A model generated the notes under the pieces. That model was not told the origin of the DNA. It worked only from the letters and a program-made list of their open reading frames with translations, and made no database searches. The translations under genes and the position numbers were made by a program. A stretch of DNA of 64,000 nt from Psychrobacter immobilis. GTDB lineage: Bacteria; Pseudomonadota; Gammaproteobacteria; Pseudomonadales; Moraxellaceae. The first letter of the stretch is position 1. Every line of letters begins with the position of its first letter. Positions 10,220-18,944 of the stretch are shown here, piece after piece. The stretch lies in assembly GCF_904846235.1 (NCBI RefSeq), contig NZ_CAJGZN010000006.1, positions 62,001 to 126,000 of the forward strand. Reading direction: 5' to 3'.

Positions 10220-10250
10220 TGTTTCACAAAAAACAGTGCCTGTTTCATGA
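10220..10250. promoter_or_regulatory. Possible degenerate parS-like sites
   Basis: The 16-mer at 10220-10235 (TGTTTCACAAAAAACA) matches the canonical parS palindrome TGTTTCACGTGAAACA at 13 of 16 positions, with a perfect left half. A second near half-site (TGTTTCAT) begins 21 bp later at 10241, two helical turns away. Both lie between rsmG and parA. The central CGTG that ParB needs is broken, so they may be decayed or weak sites. Confidence 0.3.
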
Positions 10251-10268
10251 CTGCGAAGTGTTTATGCC

Positions 10269-10985
10269 TTAGCTATCTTTAGCAGACATTTCAATTAAAT
10301 GACGACTGTCGTGCAAACGTGGCACCGTCAGTTTAATAGTTTTGATATGCCAATCACTATCAAGTGCTTGTAGCTCTTCTTCATTCGGCACTTTACCTTT
10401 CATAGCACATAAGAGGCCGCGATCTGCCAATCTTGGCTGCGCTACTTCTACAAAATCTATCAAACTGGCGAACGCTCGCGATGTCACCACCGCATAACTT
10501 GCTTCATGCGCTTCAATACGCGATGCGATCGGCTGCATATTACTCAAACCGAGCTCGCTGCTGATTTGCTTAATAAAGCGAATTTTCTTCTGATTGCTAT
10601 CAAGCGCCGTACACTGGCGCTCAGGCTGACAAATGGCAATAATAACTGCTGGCAACCCTGCTCCCGTGCCGATATCTAGCAACGATCCGGCGGGTAAATG
10701 CGTTATAATGGACAGACAATCTATCACATGCTTGATCAGCGCTTCTTCTGGATCAGTGATCGCGGTCAAATTATACGCTTTATTCCATAGTAAAAGCTGG
10801 TCTAAGTACAATAATAACGTGCGCTGCTGCGTTTCACTTAACGGCAGACCCAGCTCGTTTATCGCTTGCGCCAAGATATTGGCCAGCTTTGGCAGTTGCG
10901 AACCAAGCTTTACGAAACCAGTCGGATCAATATTGATAGTACCCATACTAGCAGACGATGAAGAGTTTTTAGCGGAAGCTGACAT
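10269..10985 (-). CDS. rsmG: 16S rRNA (guanine527-N7)-methyltransferase
   Basis: Methylates G527 of 16S rRNA using S-adenosylmethionine. The SAM-binding motif LLDIGTGAGLPAVI lies at about residues 102-115, preceded by NLTAITDPEEALIKHVIDCL, a conserved RsmG stretch, and followed by VVTSRAFASL. An N-terminal Ser/Ala-rich extension (about 30 residues) makes it 238 residues, longer than the usual 205-215. It sits upstream of parA and parB; mnmG, its usual partner, is not adjacent here. Confidence 0.94.
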   Translation of the reverse strand: MSASAKNSSSSASMGTINIDPTGFVKLGSQLPKLANILAQAINELGLPLSETQQRTLLLYLDQLLLWNKAYNLTAITDPEEALIKHVIDCLSIITHLPAGSLLDIGTGAGLPAVIIAICQPERQCTALDSNQKKIRFIKQISSELGLSNMQPIASRIEAHEASYAVVTSRAFASLIDFVEVAQPRLADRGLLCAMKGKVPNEEELQALDSDWHIKTIKLTVPRLHDSRHLIEMSAKDS

Positions 10986-11324
10986 ACAACGAGTTATCCA
11001 GTTTTGACTTGTGAACCGTTTATTTTATCATGCAGTCTGCCCATTGAATAGTTGCAGATTGCGCCAATGTGGGACATCTTATACTATCTACGCTGATCAT
11101 GAGGCGTTATTCTGCTTTGATTGCCTCCAATTCGCTGATTAAGTCATTCGTTTTTTACTGTTTACGCTCAAGCATTTGCCTAAATATGATACAAAACTGT
11201 GCTTAATGACTTCGCTAATAGGTGACTATATCTTGTAAGATGTCATGATTAATTATAAAAAACTCAGAATACGCATGAACAGATAAGATCAATCACTTCT
11301 CATATTCCTTTAATACTTTTTAAG
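10986..11324. other. Intergenic region between rsmG and the Lon-like gene
   Basis: This 339-base stretch separates two divergent genes and must carry both promoters. I see no coding frame, RNA gene or clear inverted repeat, and no convincing -35/-10 pair. Confidence 0.5.
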
Positions 11325-14183
11325 ATGATTTTTCAAACGCCTATGACAGAACAACCCTACACCCTTATATCGCAAGTATCAAAAGACGCTAACAATATGG
11401 TAGTACCTACTACCGACTCAAAAAATACTAAGCAAAAAGCACCTGATACCCCAAACCCTATCTTCACAGAAGTTCAGCAAAATTGTCGCATTTCCGCTGA
11501 GCAATTAAAACGTTATAGCGACCCTGATGAATTGCCTACGGATACACGCACTGCGCCCGACTTAGATGTGGGCTTCGGTCAACAACGCGCGCTCAAAGCA
11601 TTACATACAGCGCTGGATATTAAAGCCAGTGGCTACCATGTGTTTGCCGCTGGTGAAAACGGTTTGGGCAAGCGTACCGTCATTAGTCGTCTGTTAACGC
11701 GTATTGCCGCCGACGCACCGACGCCTGATGATTGGGTATATGTGCATAATTTCACCGATCCACGCACACCATTGGCACTGCGTCTACCAGCTGGTCAAGC
11801 CTTGCTATTACAGCAGCAAGTTAACAACTTATGGCAGCAAGCAAAAAAGCGTTTAAGCCAACGCTTTCGTAGCGATCAATACCAAAGTAAAATCGAAGCC
11901 ATCAAAAACAGTACTCATCAAAAAGAAAGTCATGCCTATGACGCGCTTAATGCTGAAGGCAAACAATATGACCTAGCATTGACGTTTCGCTCGTTTGATA
12001 ATAAAGCCGTATTTGTTCATCCTAGTCAACTGCCTACAGAAAGTAATAGCGATGATAACAAGCAAATAAAAATACCTAGCAATCGTAAAGATTCAGAAAA
12101 GCTCGATGATAGCGAAAAAGTCAATATTTTGAGCGATGAAAATAATGAGCGTAAAGAAAACCAAGACTCTACATATAGCAATAATGAGTATGAAGCTGAG
12201 CTGAATAACTTTGTACAAAAAAACCATATGCAAAAGCGACTGAGTCAACTGACCATCGCTTTAGAGCAATTAGAAGACGAAGCCAACGATGAGATCGAGT
12301 CGCTACATCGTAGTATTGCCCAACGTGCTCTACAGCCATTATTTACCCCTATCTACGAGCAGTTTGCGACTCATCCACTTGTCGTGGCATATCTCAAAGC
12401 TGTATTTGATGACATGGTCACTCACGTAGAGCGTATCGTCAATGGCGATGATGAGGAGTTTGTGACGGCAGTGTTGGCTACGACGCCCAGTCGTTACGCG
12501 GTCAATGTTATTGTCAGTCATACACCTGACAGTGGCGCACCTGTGGTCTTTGAGGATTTGCCAACCCATCTCAATTTGTTAGGGCATGTCGAGCAAATCA
12601 CCCAATTAGGCACAGTAACCACTGACGTAAGTATGATTCGTGCAGGCGCCCTACACCGCGCTAATGGCGGCTATTTACTATTAGAAGCCAGCCACGTACT
12701 TGAACATCCTTATGCATGGCAGGGCTTAAAGCGCGCTTTACAATCACGAAAAATCAAACTGTCAAGTCTAGAGCAAATGCTAACGCTGACCGGTAGCTTG
12801 TCTCTCTCACCAGCGCCTATTGATTTAGATATCAAGGTTATCTTGTTAGGTGAAGCAGATTTATATTATGAGCTGCTAGAGCTTGAGCCTGAATTTGATG
12901 CGGTATTCAAAGTCCGAGCTGACTTTCATGACGATGTGCCTCGTACCACTGAACATGAATTGGCATTGGTCGCAAAAATGGCCGATATCATCGACTATGC
13001 CGACCTTTATCCGTTTGATAGCAGTGCACAGGCCACGCTACTTGAGCATTTAAGCTTGCAAGCTGAAGAACAAGATCGTTTAAGCCTACACAGTGACTTG
13101 TTGATTAAACTATTGCATGAGTCAAACCGTCACGCTCGCTTAAACAATGAGGCTATGGTGACGGCAGATCATGTCATTCAAGCAATCGATGACATGGATG
13201 AGCGTTCAGGATATTTGCGCGATCTGTACTGGGATGAGCTGAAAAACGGCCAGCAACTTATCCAAACGCAAGGCGATGCTATTGGACAAGTTAATGCTTT
13301 GACCGTAGTCAGTTATGCTGATAGTGAGTTTGGCATGCCAGCACGGCTTACTGCGGTCATTCAGCCCAATATTGGCACAGGTGAAATTCTTGATATTGAG
13401 CGTGATGTAGACTTGGGTGGTAGTTTACACGCCAAAGGCATGCTGATTATGACCAGCTATTTGCGAGCGTTATTTAGTCAACATCATGCGCTGAATTTTA
13501 GTGCCTCACTGGCGTTTGAGCAAAGCTACGCGCAAATCGATGGTGATAGCGCCACCGTTAGCGAAGGCTGTGCATTGCTATCCGCGTTAGCAAACGTGCC
13601 TATCAATCAGTCTCTTGCGATTACTGGTTCTATGAACCAGTTAGGCGAAGTACAGGCAGTTGGTGGTATCAATGCTAAAATCGCAGGTTTCTTTGACGCC
13701 TGCCGCGAGCAAGAGCTAACAGGTGATCAAGGCGTCGTCATTCCGATGGCCAATGTCAAACAACTGATGCTACGTGACGATATTATCGATGCGGTAAATA
13801 GAGGTAAATTTCATATCTATGGCGTCTATACTCTAAGTGAGGCCCTGACGCTGATGACTGGCTTGCCCATTGACACCATGAATAAAAAAGGCCGTTATCG
13901 CAAAGATACTTTATTTGGCAAAGTATTAAGTCGTCTGATGCTATGGGATGAAAACCAAGAAAGCACGGACGACATCGATGATGAAAAGTCCAAAAAGAAA
14001 GCGAAGAAAAAGCGTAAAGAAAAACGTCAAAAGAAAGAAAATAAGAGAATAAAAGAAAAGCGACAAGGTGAGAGAATTAATGAAAAAGGCAGCGAGGAAA
14101 GTAGCAAGCAAAGCGATGCTAAGCCTATTGATGACACCCTAAACGATAGCGAGACAACAGCTATCGATGAAGATGGCAATTAA
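11325..14183 (+). CDS. Lon-like ATP-dependent protease (AAA+ and Lon_C domains)
   Basis: A soluble AAA+ protease of the Lon-related group represented by E. coli YcbZ/LonH. An N-terminal region leads into DLDVGFGQQRALKALHTAL and an atypical P-loop AAGENGLGKRTV (about residues 107-118). The ATPase half ends around residue 640, and the C-terminal Lon protease domain carries Ser742 (GDSATVSEG) and Lys785 (GGINAKIAGF). The 43-residue spacing equals that of the E. coli Lon Ser-Lys dyad. Two additions stand out: a hydrophilic insertion near residues 230-295 and a lysine-rich, highly charged tail from about residue 885. Length 952 therefore exceeds most relatives. The start could also be the ATG at 11343. 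Substrates are unknown. Confidence 0.88.
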   Translation: MIFQTPMTEQPYTLISQVSKDANNMVVPTTDSKNTKQKAPDTPNPIFTEVQQNCRISAEQLKRYSDPDELPTDTRTAPDLDVGFGQQRALKALHTALDIKASGYHVFAAGENGLGKRTVISRLLTRIAADAPTPDDWVYVHNFTDPRTPLALRLPAGQALLLQQQVNNLWQQAKKRLSQRFRSDQYQSKIEAIKNSTHQKESHAYDALNAEGKQYDLALTFRSFDNKAVFVHPSQLPTESNSDDNKQIKIPSNRKDSEKLDDSEKVNILSDENNERKENQDSTYSNNEYEAELNNFVQKNHMQKRLSQLTIALEQLEDEANDEIESLHRSIAQRALQPLFTPIYEQFATHPLVVAYLKAVFDDMVTHVERIVNGDDEEFVTAVLATTPSRYAVNVIVSHTPDSGAPVVFEDLPTHLNLLGHVEQITQLGTVTTDVSMIRAGALHRANGGYLLLEASHVLEHPYAWQGLKRALQSRKIKLSSLEQMLTLTGSLSLSPAPIDLDIKVILLGEADLYYELLELEPEFDAVFKVRADFHDDVPRTTEHELALVAKMADIIDYADLYPFDSSAQATLLEHLSLQAEEQDRLSLHSDLLIKLLHESNRHARLNNEAMVTADHVIQAIDDMDERSGYLRDLYWDELKNGQQLIQTQGDAIGQVNALTVVSYADSEFGMPARLTAVIQPNIGTGEILDIERDVDLGGSLHAKGMLIMTSYLRALFSQHHALNFSASLAFEQSYAQIDGDSATVSEGCALLSALANVPINQSLAITGSMNQLGEVQAVGGINAKIAGFFDACREQELTGDQGVVIPMANVKQLMLRDDIIDAVNRGKFHIYGVYTLSEALTLMTGLPIDTMNKKGRYRKDTLFGKVLSRLMLWDENQESTDDIDDEKSKKKAKKKRKEKRQKKENKRIKEKRQGERINEKGSEESSKQSDAKPIDDTLNDSETTAIDEDGN

Positions 14184-14410
14184 AATTTAAACGGTACTAC
14201 CGATACGCACGCACATTGCCGTTCGACTAGATTCATTATTATGTCTATGGCTAGATCGAACAGCAACCATCGAATAGCAACCTTCAAATAAACATACGCA
14301 TGCATGAACGTCGCTAGACGCTACGCTGCTTTTCTGCGATGATTAACGGTTCCTGATCGAGCAATATCGTGCCAGAAACCGACTTGTAACTTCATAAAGG
14401 GTATCTCTTA

Positions 14411-15553
14411 ATGACTGTACATCCTACTGATGCTGATAACATCCAAGCTCAGTCCAATCCTAGTGAGCCGGCAGGTGCGCTTGCAGCTGTAGACACTGGT
14501 ACCTCGAAAGAGGCCAATGCCTCCAATATTAATGACAATCGACATGGTGCGGCAACGACTGCTCGGCAATGGCAGGTACTATCACAACTACAGCGCAATC
14601 GCTGGGTAGGCACCACGCATATCTATGAGCAGCTGATGATGGCAGGCTTTGATATCAGCCTACGTACTGTCCAACGTGATTTGAATGCCCTTGCGAAACG
14701 CTTCCCTATCGAAAAAAACAATGCCAATCCTCAAGGTTGGCGCTGGAAAGAAGATGCCCCATTACAAAGTTTGCCGCACATGAACTTATCACAAGCGGTT
14801 GCTTTTAATATGGTCGAGGCCAATCTGACCCAGTTACTGCCACCTGTTATCTTAGATGAATTATTTCCTTGGTTTGACTTAGCACGGCGACAGCTCAAGA
14901 ACAGCAAAGTGACCCACTCTTGGATAGACAGAGTGCGTATCGAGCCTGCCACCCAGCCACTTATCGCACCAGATATAAATTTGGACAGTAAAGACAATAT
15001 TTATCACGCGCTATTTTATCAGCTGCAAATTCATGCTTGTTATACTCGTAGCAACAAATTACAAGCCAGCGAATATATCCTAAATCCAATCGCAATTATC
15101 CAGCGTGGCGTGATTATCTATCTACTGGCAACTCGTACTGACGATCCAGAAGCCACCATTCGCACCTTTGCTTTACATCGGTTTGATAGTGTTGAGATTC
15201 TCGAAACCGCTGCAAAAACGCCAGAAAACTTTCAACTCGATACCTATTTAGATGAAGGCAGCATGGGCTTTAGTCATCCACTGTTTGGCGAATTGGACGA
15301 GCGTGGCAAGAATACCGCTGTTGAGCTTAGGTTTACTAGGCAAGCTGGTAAGAGTATGACCGAAAGTAAGCTTAACGATGATCAAACCGTGACGCTAAAT
15401 GAGGATAATACCCTTACAGTAAAGGCTACTGTTAATTTAACCTCACAGCTAGTCTGGTGGCTACGTGGATTTGGTAGTGGGTTATTAGATGCTAAGCCTG
15501 AGCTACTTTATCAAGCAGTATTAGATAAGTCTTCGACAGCAATCAGTGAGTGA
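14411..15553 (+). CDS. WYL-domain transcriptional regulator
   Basis: DNA-binding regulator with an N-terminal winged helix (about residues 52-112; QWQVLSQLQRNRWVGTTHIY and LRTVQRDLNALAKRFPIE) and a C-terminal WYL region, where the family binds small ligands such as nucleotides. Length 380 includes a disordered Ala/Asn-rich first 45 residues. It stands 227 nt after the Lon-like gene and 97 nt before a TerD-family gene on the same strand, which could be a target. Its effector is not known; WYL proteins regulate many systems, and no defence genes are next to it here. Confidence 0.82.
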   Translation: MTVHPTDADNIQAQSNPSEPAGALAAVDTGTSKEANASNINDNRHGAATTARQWQVLSQLQRNRWVGTTHIYEQLMMAGFDISLRTVQRDLNALAKRFPIEKNNANPQGWRWKEDAPLQSLPHMNLSQAVAFNMVEANLTQLLPPVILDELFPWFDLARRQLKNSKVTHSWIDRVRIEPATQPLIAPDINLDSKDNIYHALFYQLQIHACYTRSNKLQASEYILNPIAIIQRGVIIYLLATRTDDPEATIRTFALHRFDSVEILETAAKTPENFQLDTYLDEGSMGFSHPLFGELDERGKNTAVELRFTRQAGKSMTESKLNDDQTVTLNEDNTLTVKATVNLTSQLVWWLRGFGSGLLDAKPELLYQAVLDKSSTAISE

Positions 15554-15650
15554 TATCACTGATCTGAGATAGGCTAATATCCGCACGCCTTAAGTAAGCA
15601 CGCACCAAATCTAGATAACGGTTAGAAACTAAGAATAAAAAAGGAAAGTT

Positions 15651-16298
15651 ATGTCGACCACTGCCCCATCTCCACTGTTGTCAGATAGTTTACGAGGACT
15701 TGGACTAGACGCAGGGACTTTGTTCTTTGCGCTCAATTATGAATTTACCAAAATTGAGCCAAAAGGTATGTTTAAGCGCTTCAAAAAAAATCAAAGCGCG
15801 ATGGATATTGATCTGGCTTGTGTATTGTACGATGACAATTGCGTCATCAGTGACATCGTTTGGTTTAAGCAATTACGAGATAAAGCTGAATCGGTCAAGC
15901 ATCAAGGTGACAGCTTAAACGGTAAAGATCGCGGCGAGCAAGCCATGTATCTGGCCCCGCTTGATCAAGAGCAAATCAGATTGGAACTCGAAAAAATACC
16001 CGCTCATATCACTCATATTGGTTTAATTGCCAACTCATACCATGGCCATTCGTTTTCTAGAGTCAAGAAAGGCGAAATTCATCTGAGTGACGATGAAGGA
16101 AACCGTTGTTTTGAAGTCAACCTTAAGCAGCTCCCACGCGACTGCACCACGTTATGGGTGGCGCATTTGCGCCGATCTGTCGATGATTGGCATTTAACAT
16201 TGCAAAATTTACCACTCACTGCAGAAGATCTAGCAAATGCAGCACAAGAAGTCGCTCATGAGTTAGCGCGTGCACTGCCTATTCCTCAGGGGATATAA
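15651..16298 (+). CDS. TerD-family stress protein
   Basis: Belongs to the TerD/calcium-binding stress protein family linked to tellurite resistance and other stresses. The family core is clear: DIDLACVLYDDN (about residues 52-63), the probable calcium loop QGDSLNGKDRGE (85-96), and a second half with IPAHITHIGLIANSY. It is a lone copy rather than part of a full ter operon, so a specific tellurite role is not supported. An AAGGAAAG ribosome site precedes the ATG. It ends at a strong terminator. Confidence 0.85.
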   Translation: MSTTAPSPLLSDSLRGLGLDAGTLFFALNYEFTKIEPKGMFKRFKKNQSAMDIDLACVLYDDNCVISDIVWFKQLRDKAESVKHQGDSLNGKDRGEQAMYLAPLDQEQIRLELEKIPAHITHIGLIANSYHGHSFSRVKKGEIHLSDDEGNRCFEVNLKQLPRDCTTLWVAHLRRSVDDWHLTLQNLPLTAEDLANAAQEVAHELARALPIPQGI

Positions 16299-16320
16299 GA
16301 GCAACTGCTAATTGCATATA

Positions 16321-16361
16321 AAAGAGGTCTTGTGCTATGAAAACACGAGACCTCTTTTTAT
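16321..16361 (+). terminator. Rho-independent terminator after the TerD gene
   Basis: A 14-bp stem with one mismatch (16321-16334 with 16344-16357), a 9-nt loop and a following T-run lie about 20 nt after the stop codon. The A-run on the other flank could also end transcription of the channel gene from the opposite strand. Confidence 0.85.
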
Positions 16362-16425
16362 AAGCAAAGCATTAGCTGTAATTAATTGCTAAAAACCTAC
16401 CTGTCATAAATCATCTCACACTTGC

Positions 16426-17409
16426 CTATAAAACTTCACCGCAATGCGGACAGAAGTTCTTTTGGCGCGTCTCAACTTCTTTTTCGCGCCGTTCAAGCTC
16501 TTGCTCTCGAAGTACTTGTAGGACTATATTTTGTGCCTGTTCTTTATCTAAACCCAGCTCTCGACGAATTTTATCAATCATCATCTGATTCTGTACCAGA
16601 TCAAAATCGCTATCAATGAGCTGCTCACGAAAATGCTGTTCAAGCTCTTCACGGCGCTGAGCCAACTCATTCGCCAATCCCGTCGCTAGAATACCAGCTG
16701 GCAGTGCAGCGAGACCCACACCCAATATCGTAATGACAGCACCCAATATTTTGCCCGCATTAGTAATTGGCGTGACATCTCCATAACCTACTGTTGTCAG
16801 TGTCACCACAGCCCACCACATCGCTTTAGGTATGGACTCAAACTCGTCTGGCTGTGCGTGATTCTCTACCAGATATATACCGCTAGAGGCGGTCACAATC
16901 ATAATAATAAGAATAAAGATAACAGCCTGAAATGAGCCTCGCTCCTTGCTAATCACGACTAGCAAGATACGCATTGACGCAAAATAACGCGTCAATTTTA
17001 GGATTCGAAATAAACGTAAAATGCGCAAGAAACGCAAATCAATATTGACAAAGAAATTCAAAAAGGCTGGCACGATGGCTACTAAGTCTATCAGTGCGGA
17101 TGGGCTTCTAAGCCAATCCCATCGCTGTTTCCACGTTGTGTTATCAGGCTTGGCTTCAGCCACACTCCACAGACGCAGTAAGTACTCAATAGAAAAGACA
17201 ACGATAGAGAAGTTTTCGAATAATGTGAAGTAATCTTGATAAGGGTAATACCACTGATCGACAGACTCGGCTATCACAGCAGCTACGTTAGTCATGATCA
17301 AAAATATGAGAAAATAATCAACGTAACGGCTAAATAACGTGTCATGTTCTTCATTTTGTAAAATATCATAAACAAAATGACGCAAGCGCCGTATAGATTG
17401 GAATAACAT
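16426..17409 (-). CDS. Voltage-gated-type potassium channel with C-terminal CPHC motif
   Basis: Six-transmembrane ion channel of the bacterial Kv type. The selectivity filter TLTTVGYGDVTP (about residues 201-212) follows a pore helix, and an arginine-rich S4 (LRFLRILRLFRILKLTRY, about 125-142) marks a voltage sensor. After S6 a long charged, probably coiled-coil C-terminus (about 245-315) ends in FCPHCGEVL, a two-cysteine zinc-knuckle half. In a tetramer such halves could bind metal between subunits; that is inference. Length is 327. A small zinc-ribbon membrane protein is encoded just upstream on the same strand. Confidence 0.88.
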   Translation of the reverse strand: MLFQSIRRLRHFVYDILQNEEHDTLFSRYVDYFLIFLIMTNVAAVIAESVDQWYYPYQDYFTLFENFSIVVFSIEYLLRLWSVAEAKPDNTTWKQRWDWLRSPSALIDLVAIVPAFLNFFVNIDLRFLRILRLFRILKLTRYFASMRILLVVISKERGSFQAVIFILIIMIVTASSGIYLVENHAQPDEFESIPKAMWWAVVTLTTVGYGDVTPITNAGKILGAVITILGVGLAALPAGILATGLANELAQRREELEQHFREQLIDSDFDLVQNQMMIDKIRRELGLDKEQAQNIVLQVLREQELERREKEVETRQKNFCPHCGEVL

Positions 17410-17585
17410 GCCAGCCCTATGCGGTGAAATACCGATTTGATATTAGTAGAATAAAACAACGGTCAAACAATAAGAACCAAACTTTCATCACAGAACATAG
17501 GAGATATTTGCAGCAATCATCCGTGATTTTTATCAGAAACGCTTCATTTGGTACTGACCTGTCCATTATCAGCCATGACTATCGG

Positions 17586-17813
17586 CTATACAAAATGCAG
17601 ATAATAAATATAGACTGATACAAGCAGTATAAACACAATTAGTAGGATAGAGAACCTCAAGAACTGTTCGTCAGCGCGAAGCTGCTGACTAATATCCTGC
17701 GCATGTATCAAAAACAAGTGACATTCAGGACAACAAGAGTCTACCTGATTCAGTATTTTCATCGTACGCGCATTCGTACAGCGTAGAGGGGAGTTACTGC
17801 AATAGCCAAGCAT
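17586..17813 (-). CDS. Small zinc-ribbon, single-transmembrane protein
   Basis: A 75-residue hypothetical protein from the ATG at 17813, preceded by AGAGGT about 10 nt upstream (a GTG at 17825 is also possible). The N-terminal half carries YCSNSPLRC and later SCCPECHLFL, a zinc-ribbon-like cysteine pattern. The C-terminal half ends with one transmembrane helix (FSILLIVFILLVSVYIYYLHF). The arrangement, a cytoplasmic zinc ribbon followed by a membrane anchor, recalls the N-terminal region of some larger membrane-anchored proteins, so it might be a shortened relative. It lies upstream of the channel gene on the same strand. I do not recognise a named family. Confidence 0.5.
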   Translation of the reverse strand: MLGYCSNSPLRCTNARTMKILNQVDSCCPECHLFLIHAQDISQQLRADEQFLRFSILLIVFILLVSVYIYYLHFV

Positions 17814-18119
17814 AATATATTGCACCTCTTGTTGAATCGTAAATAAGAGATACCGACTTACGTCAATGACACTTACTTAAAAAGCAGCTTTTGTTGTGTT
17901 TAATTATAGACTGTAGACAATTGAATTACACGTAAATGTAATTTATTGCAGAAACATTGCTAATTTATATTTAAAACCTTACCAACAATAATGATTTTCG
18001 TATTATAATAGAGATTAAATGTTACAGATTAAACTTTAATCATGACATTATGTATCAGTAGCTAATGCCATCCCTCATTAGCAAACTGCTGATAATTTTT
18101 TATTACGTTAAGGAATGAA
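17814..18119. other. Intergenic region upstream of ompW
   Basis: About 300 bases between the divergent zinc-ribbon gene and ompW. It is AT-rich and contains the ompW promoter candidate near 17980-18009 and an AAGGA ribosome site at 18110-18114. I see no other gene or RNA. Confidence 0.5.
17980..18009 (+). promoter_or_regulatory. Candidate sigma-70 promoter for ompW
   Basis: A perfect -10 hexamer TATAAT at 18004-18009 is preceded 18 bp upstream by TTACCA (17980-17985), a 4 of 6 match to TTGACA. It lies about 110 bases before the ompW start, leaving a long AT-rich leader. Confidence 0.5.
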
Positions 18120-18749
18120 ATGATGAAACTACAATCCCTAGTTTTAGCTACTGCTGCTGCACTTACAATGACAACTGCTTTTGCAGTCCCTGCTGGTACT
18201 TGGTCTGTTGCTGCTGGCGCACATTATGTTGATCCTAAAAGCAACAACGGTACTCTAGATAACGGTTTAACTGCTGATGTTGATGGCGATGTACGTCCAA
18301 CTATCAGTGGTGAGTATTTCATCGCTAACAACGTTGGTGTTGAACTGCTAGCTGCTATTCCATTCCATCATGACATCACTCTGAAAACTGGTGATACTAC
18401 TATTGATGCAGAAACTCAGCACCTACCACCTACTCTATCTGTACAGTATCACTTCGATGGCTATGATCTGCCTATGAATGTGAAGCCTTTTGTTGGTGTT
18501 GGTGTGAACTACACGACATTCTTCAAAGAAAGAATCTACCTTGGTAATGGTAATGATTTAGAGCTTGATGATAGCGTTGGTGTAGCTGGCCATGTTGGTC
18601 TTGATATTCCTTTTGCTCCTACCGAAGCTTTCCGTATTGATGCCCGTTATATGGACATCAAAACAGATGCAAGCCTAAACGGTACTGATATCGGCGAAGT
18701 TGATATCAGCCCTTGGGTATATGGCGTAGCATTCGTTAAACAGTTCTAA
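18120..18749 (+). CDS. ompW: OmpW-family outer membrane protein
   Basis: Small eight-stranded outer-membrane barrel that forms a narrow hydrophobic channel. A signal peptide of about 22 residues ends at TTAFA before VPAGTWSVAAGAHYVDPKSNNG, the typical OmpW start; ISGEYFIANNVGVELLAAIPF and PTLSVQYHF are family-typical strands, and the protein ends in a phenylalanine (YGVAFVKQF), the usual barrel-assembly signal. Length 209 is normal. It is a single-gene unit with its own promoter and terminator, and its codon use looks suited to high expression. Confidence 0.94.
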   Translation: MMKLQSLVLATAAALTMTTAFAVPAGTWSVAAGAHYVDPKSNNGTLDNGLTADVDGDVRPTISGEYFIANNVGVELLAAIPFHHDITLKTGDTTIDAETQHLPPTLSVQYHFDGYDLPMNVKPFVGVGVNYTTFFKERIYLGNGNDLELDDSVGVAGHVGLDIPFAPTEAFRIDARYMDIKTDASLNGTDIGEVDISPWVYGVAFVKQF

Positions 18750-18773
18750 ATTAGTAAAGTTACCATGCGTAAT

Positions 18774-18801
18774 AAAAGCCAGCTTGATAGCTGGCTTTTT
18801 T
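18774..18801 (+). terminator. Rho-independent terminator after ompW
   Basis: An 11-bp stem (18774-18784 with 18789-18799), a 4-nt loop and a T-run lie 25 nt after the ompW stop. Confidence 0.9.
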
Positions 18802-18898
18802 GTGCCTATTAACTATGGTTACTACCGTCTGTCTACACCAGCTACTAGGCAATTATTTATAAAAATAGATAATAACCTGTAAGAACAAATAATCTCCA

Positions 18899-18928
18899 TA
18901 AAAAAGACCACCCGTGGGCAGTCTTTTT
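18899..18928 (-). terminator. Rho-independent terminator after aceF
   Basis: On the minus strand a GC-containing stem-loop flanked by an A-run and a T-run lies about 17 nt past the aceF stop. It ends the aceE-aceF transcript and faces the ompW terminator. Confidence 0.8.
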
Positions 18929-18944
18929 GTATTGCTAGTTAGCT

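Noticed and set aside
15651..16298. A tellurite-resistance operon
   Set aside because: Only one TerD-family gene is present; terA, terB, terC, terZ and related genes are not adjacent.
14411..16298. A WYL-controlled defence island
   Set aside because: WYL regulators can accompany defence genes, but the neighbours here are a Lon-like protease, TerD and an ion channel, with no nuclease, helicase or methylase.
17424..17618. A 64-residue plus-strand frame beside the channel gene
   Set aside because: Overlaps the better-supported minus-strand zinc-ribbon gene and has no ribosome site or recognisable sequence.
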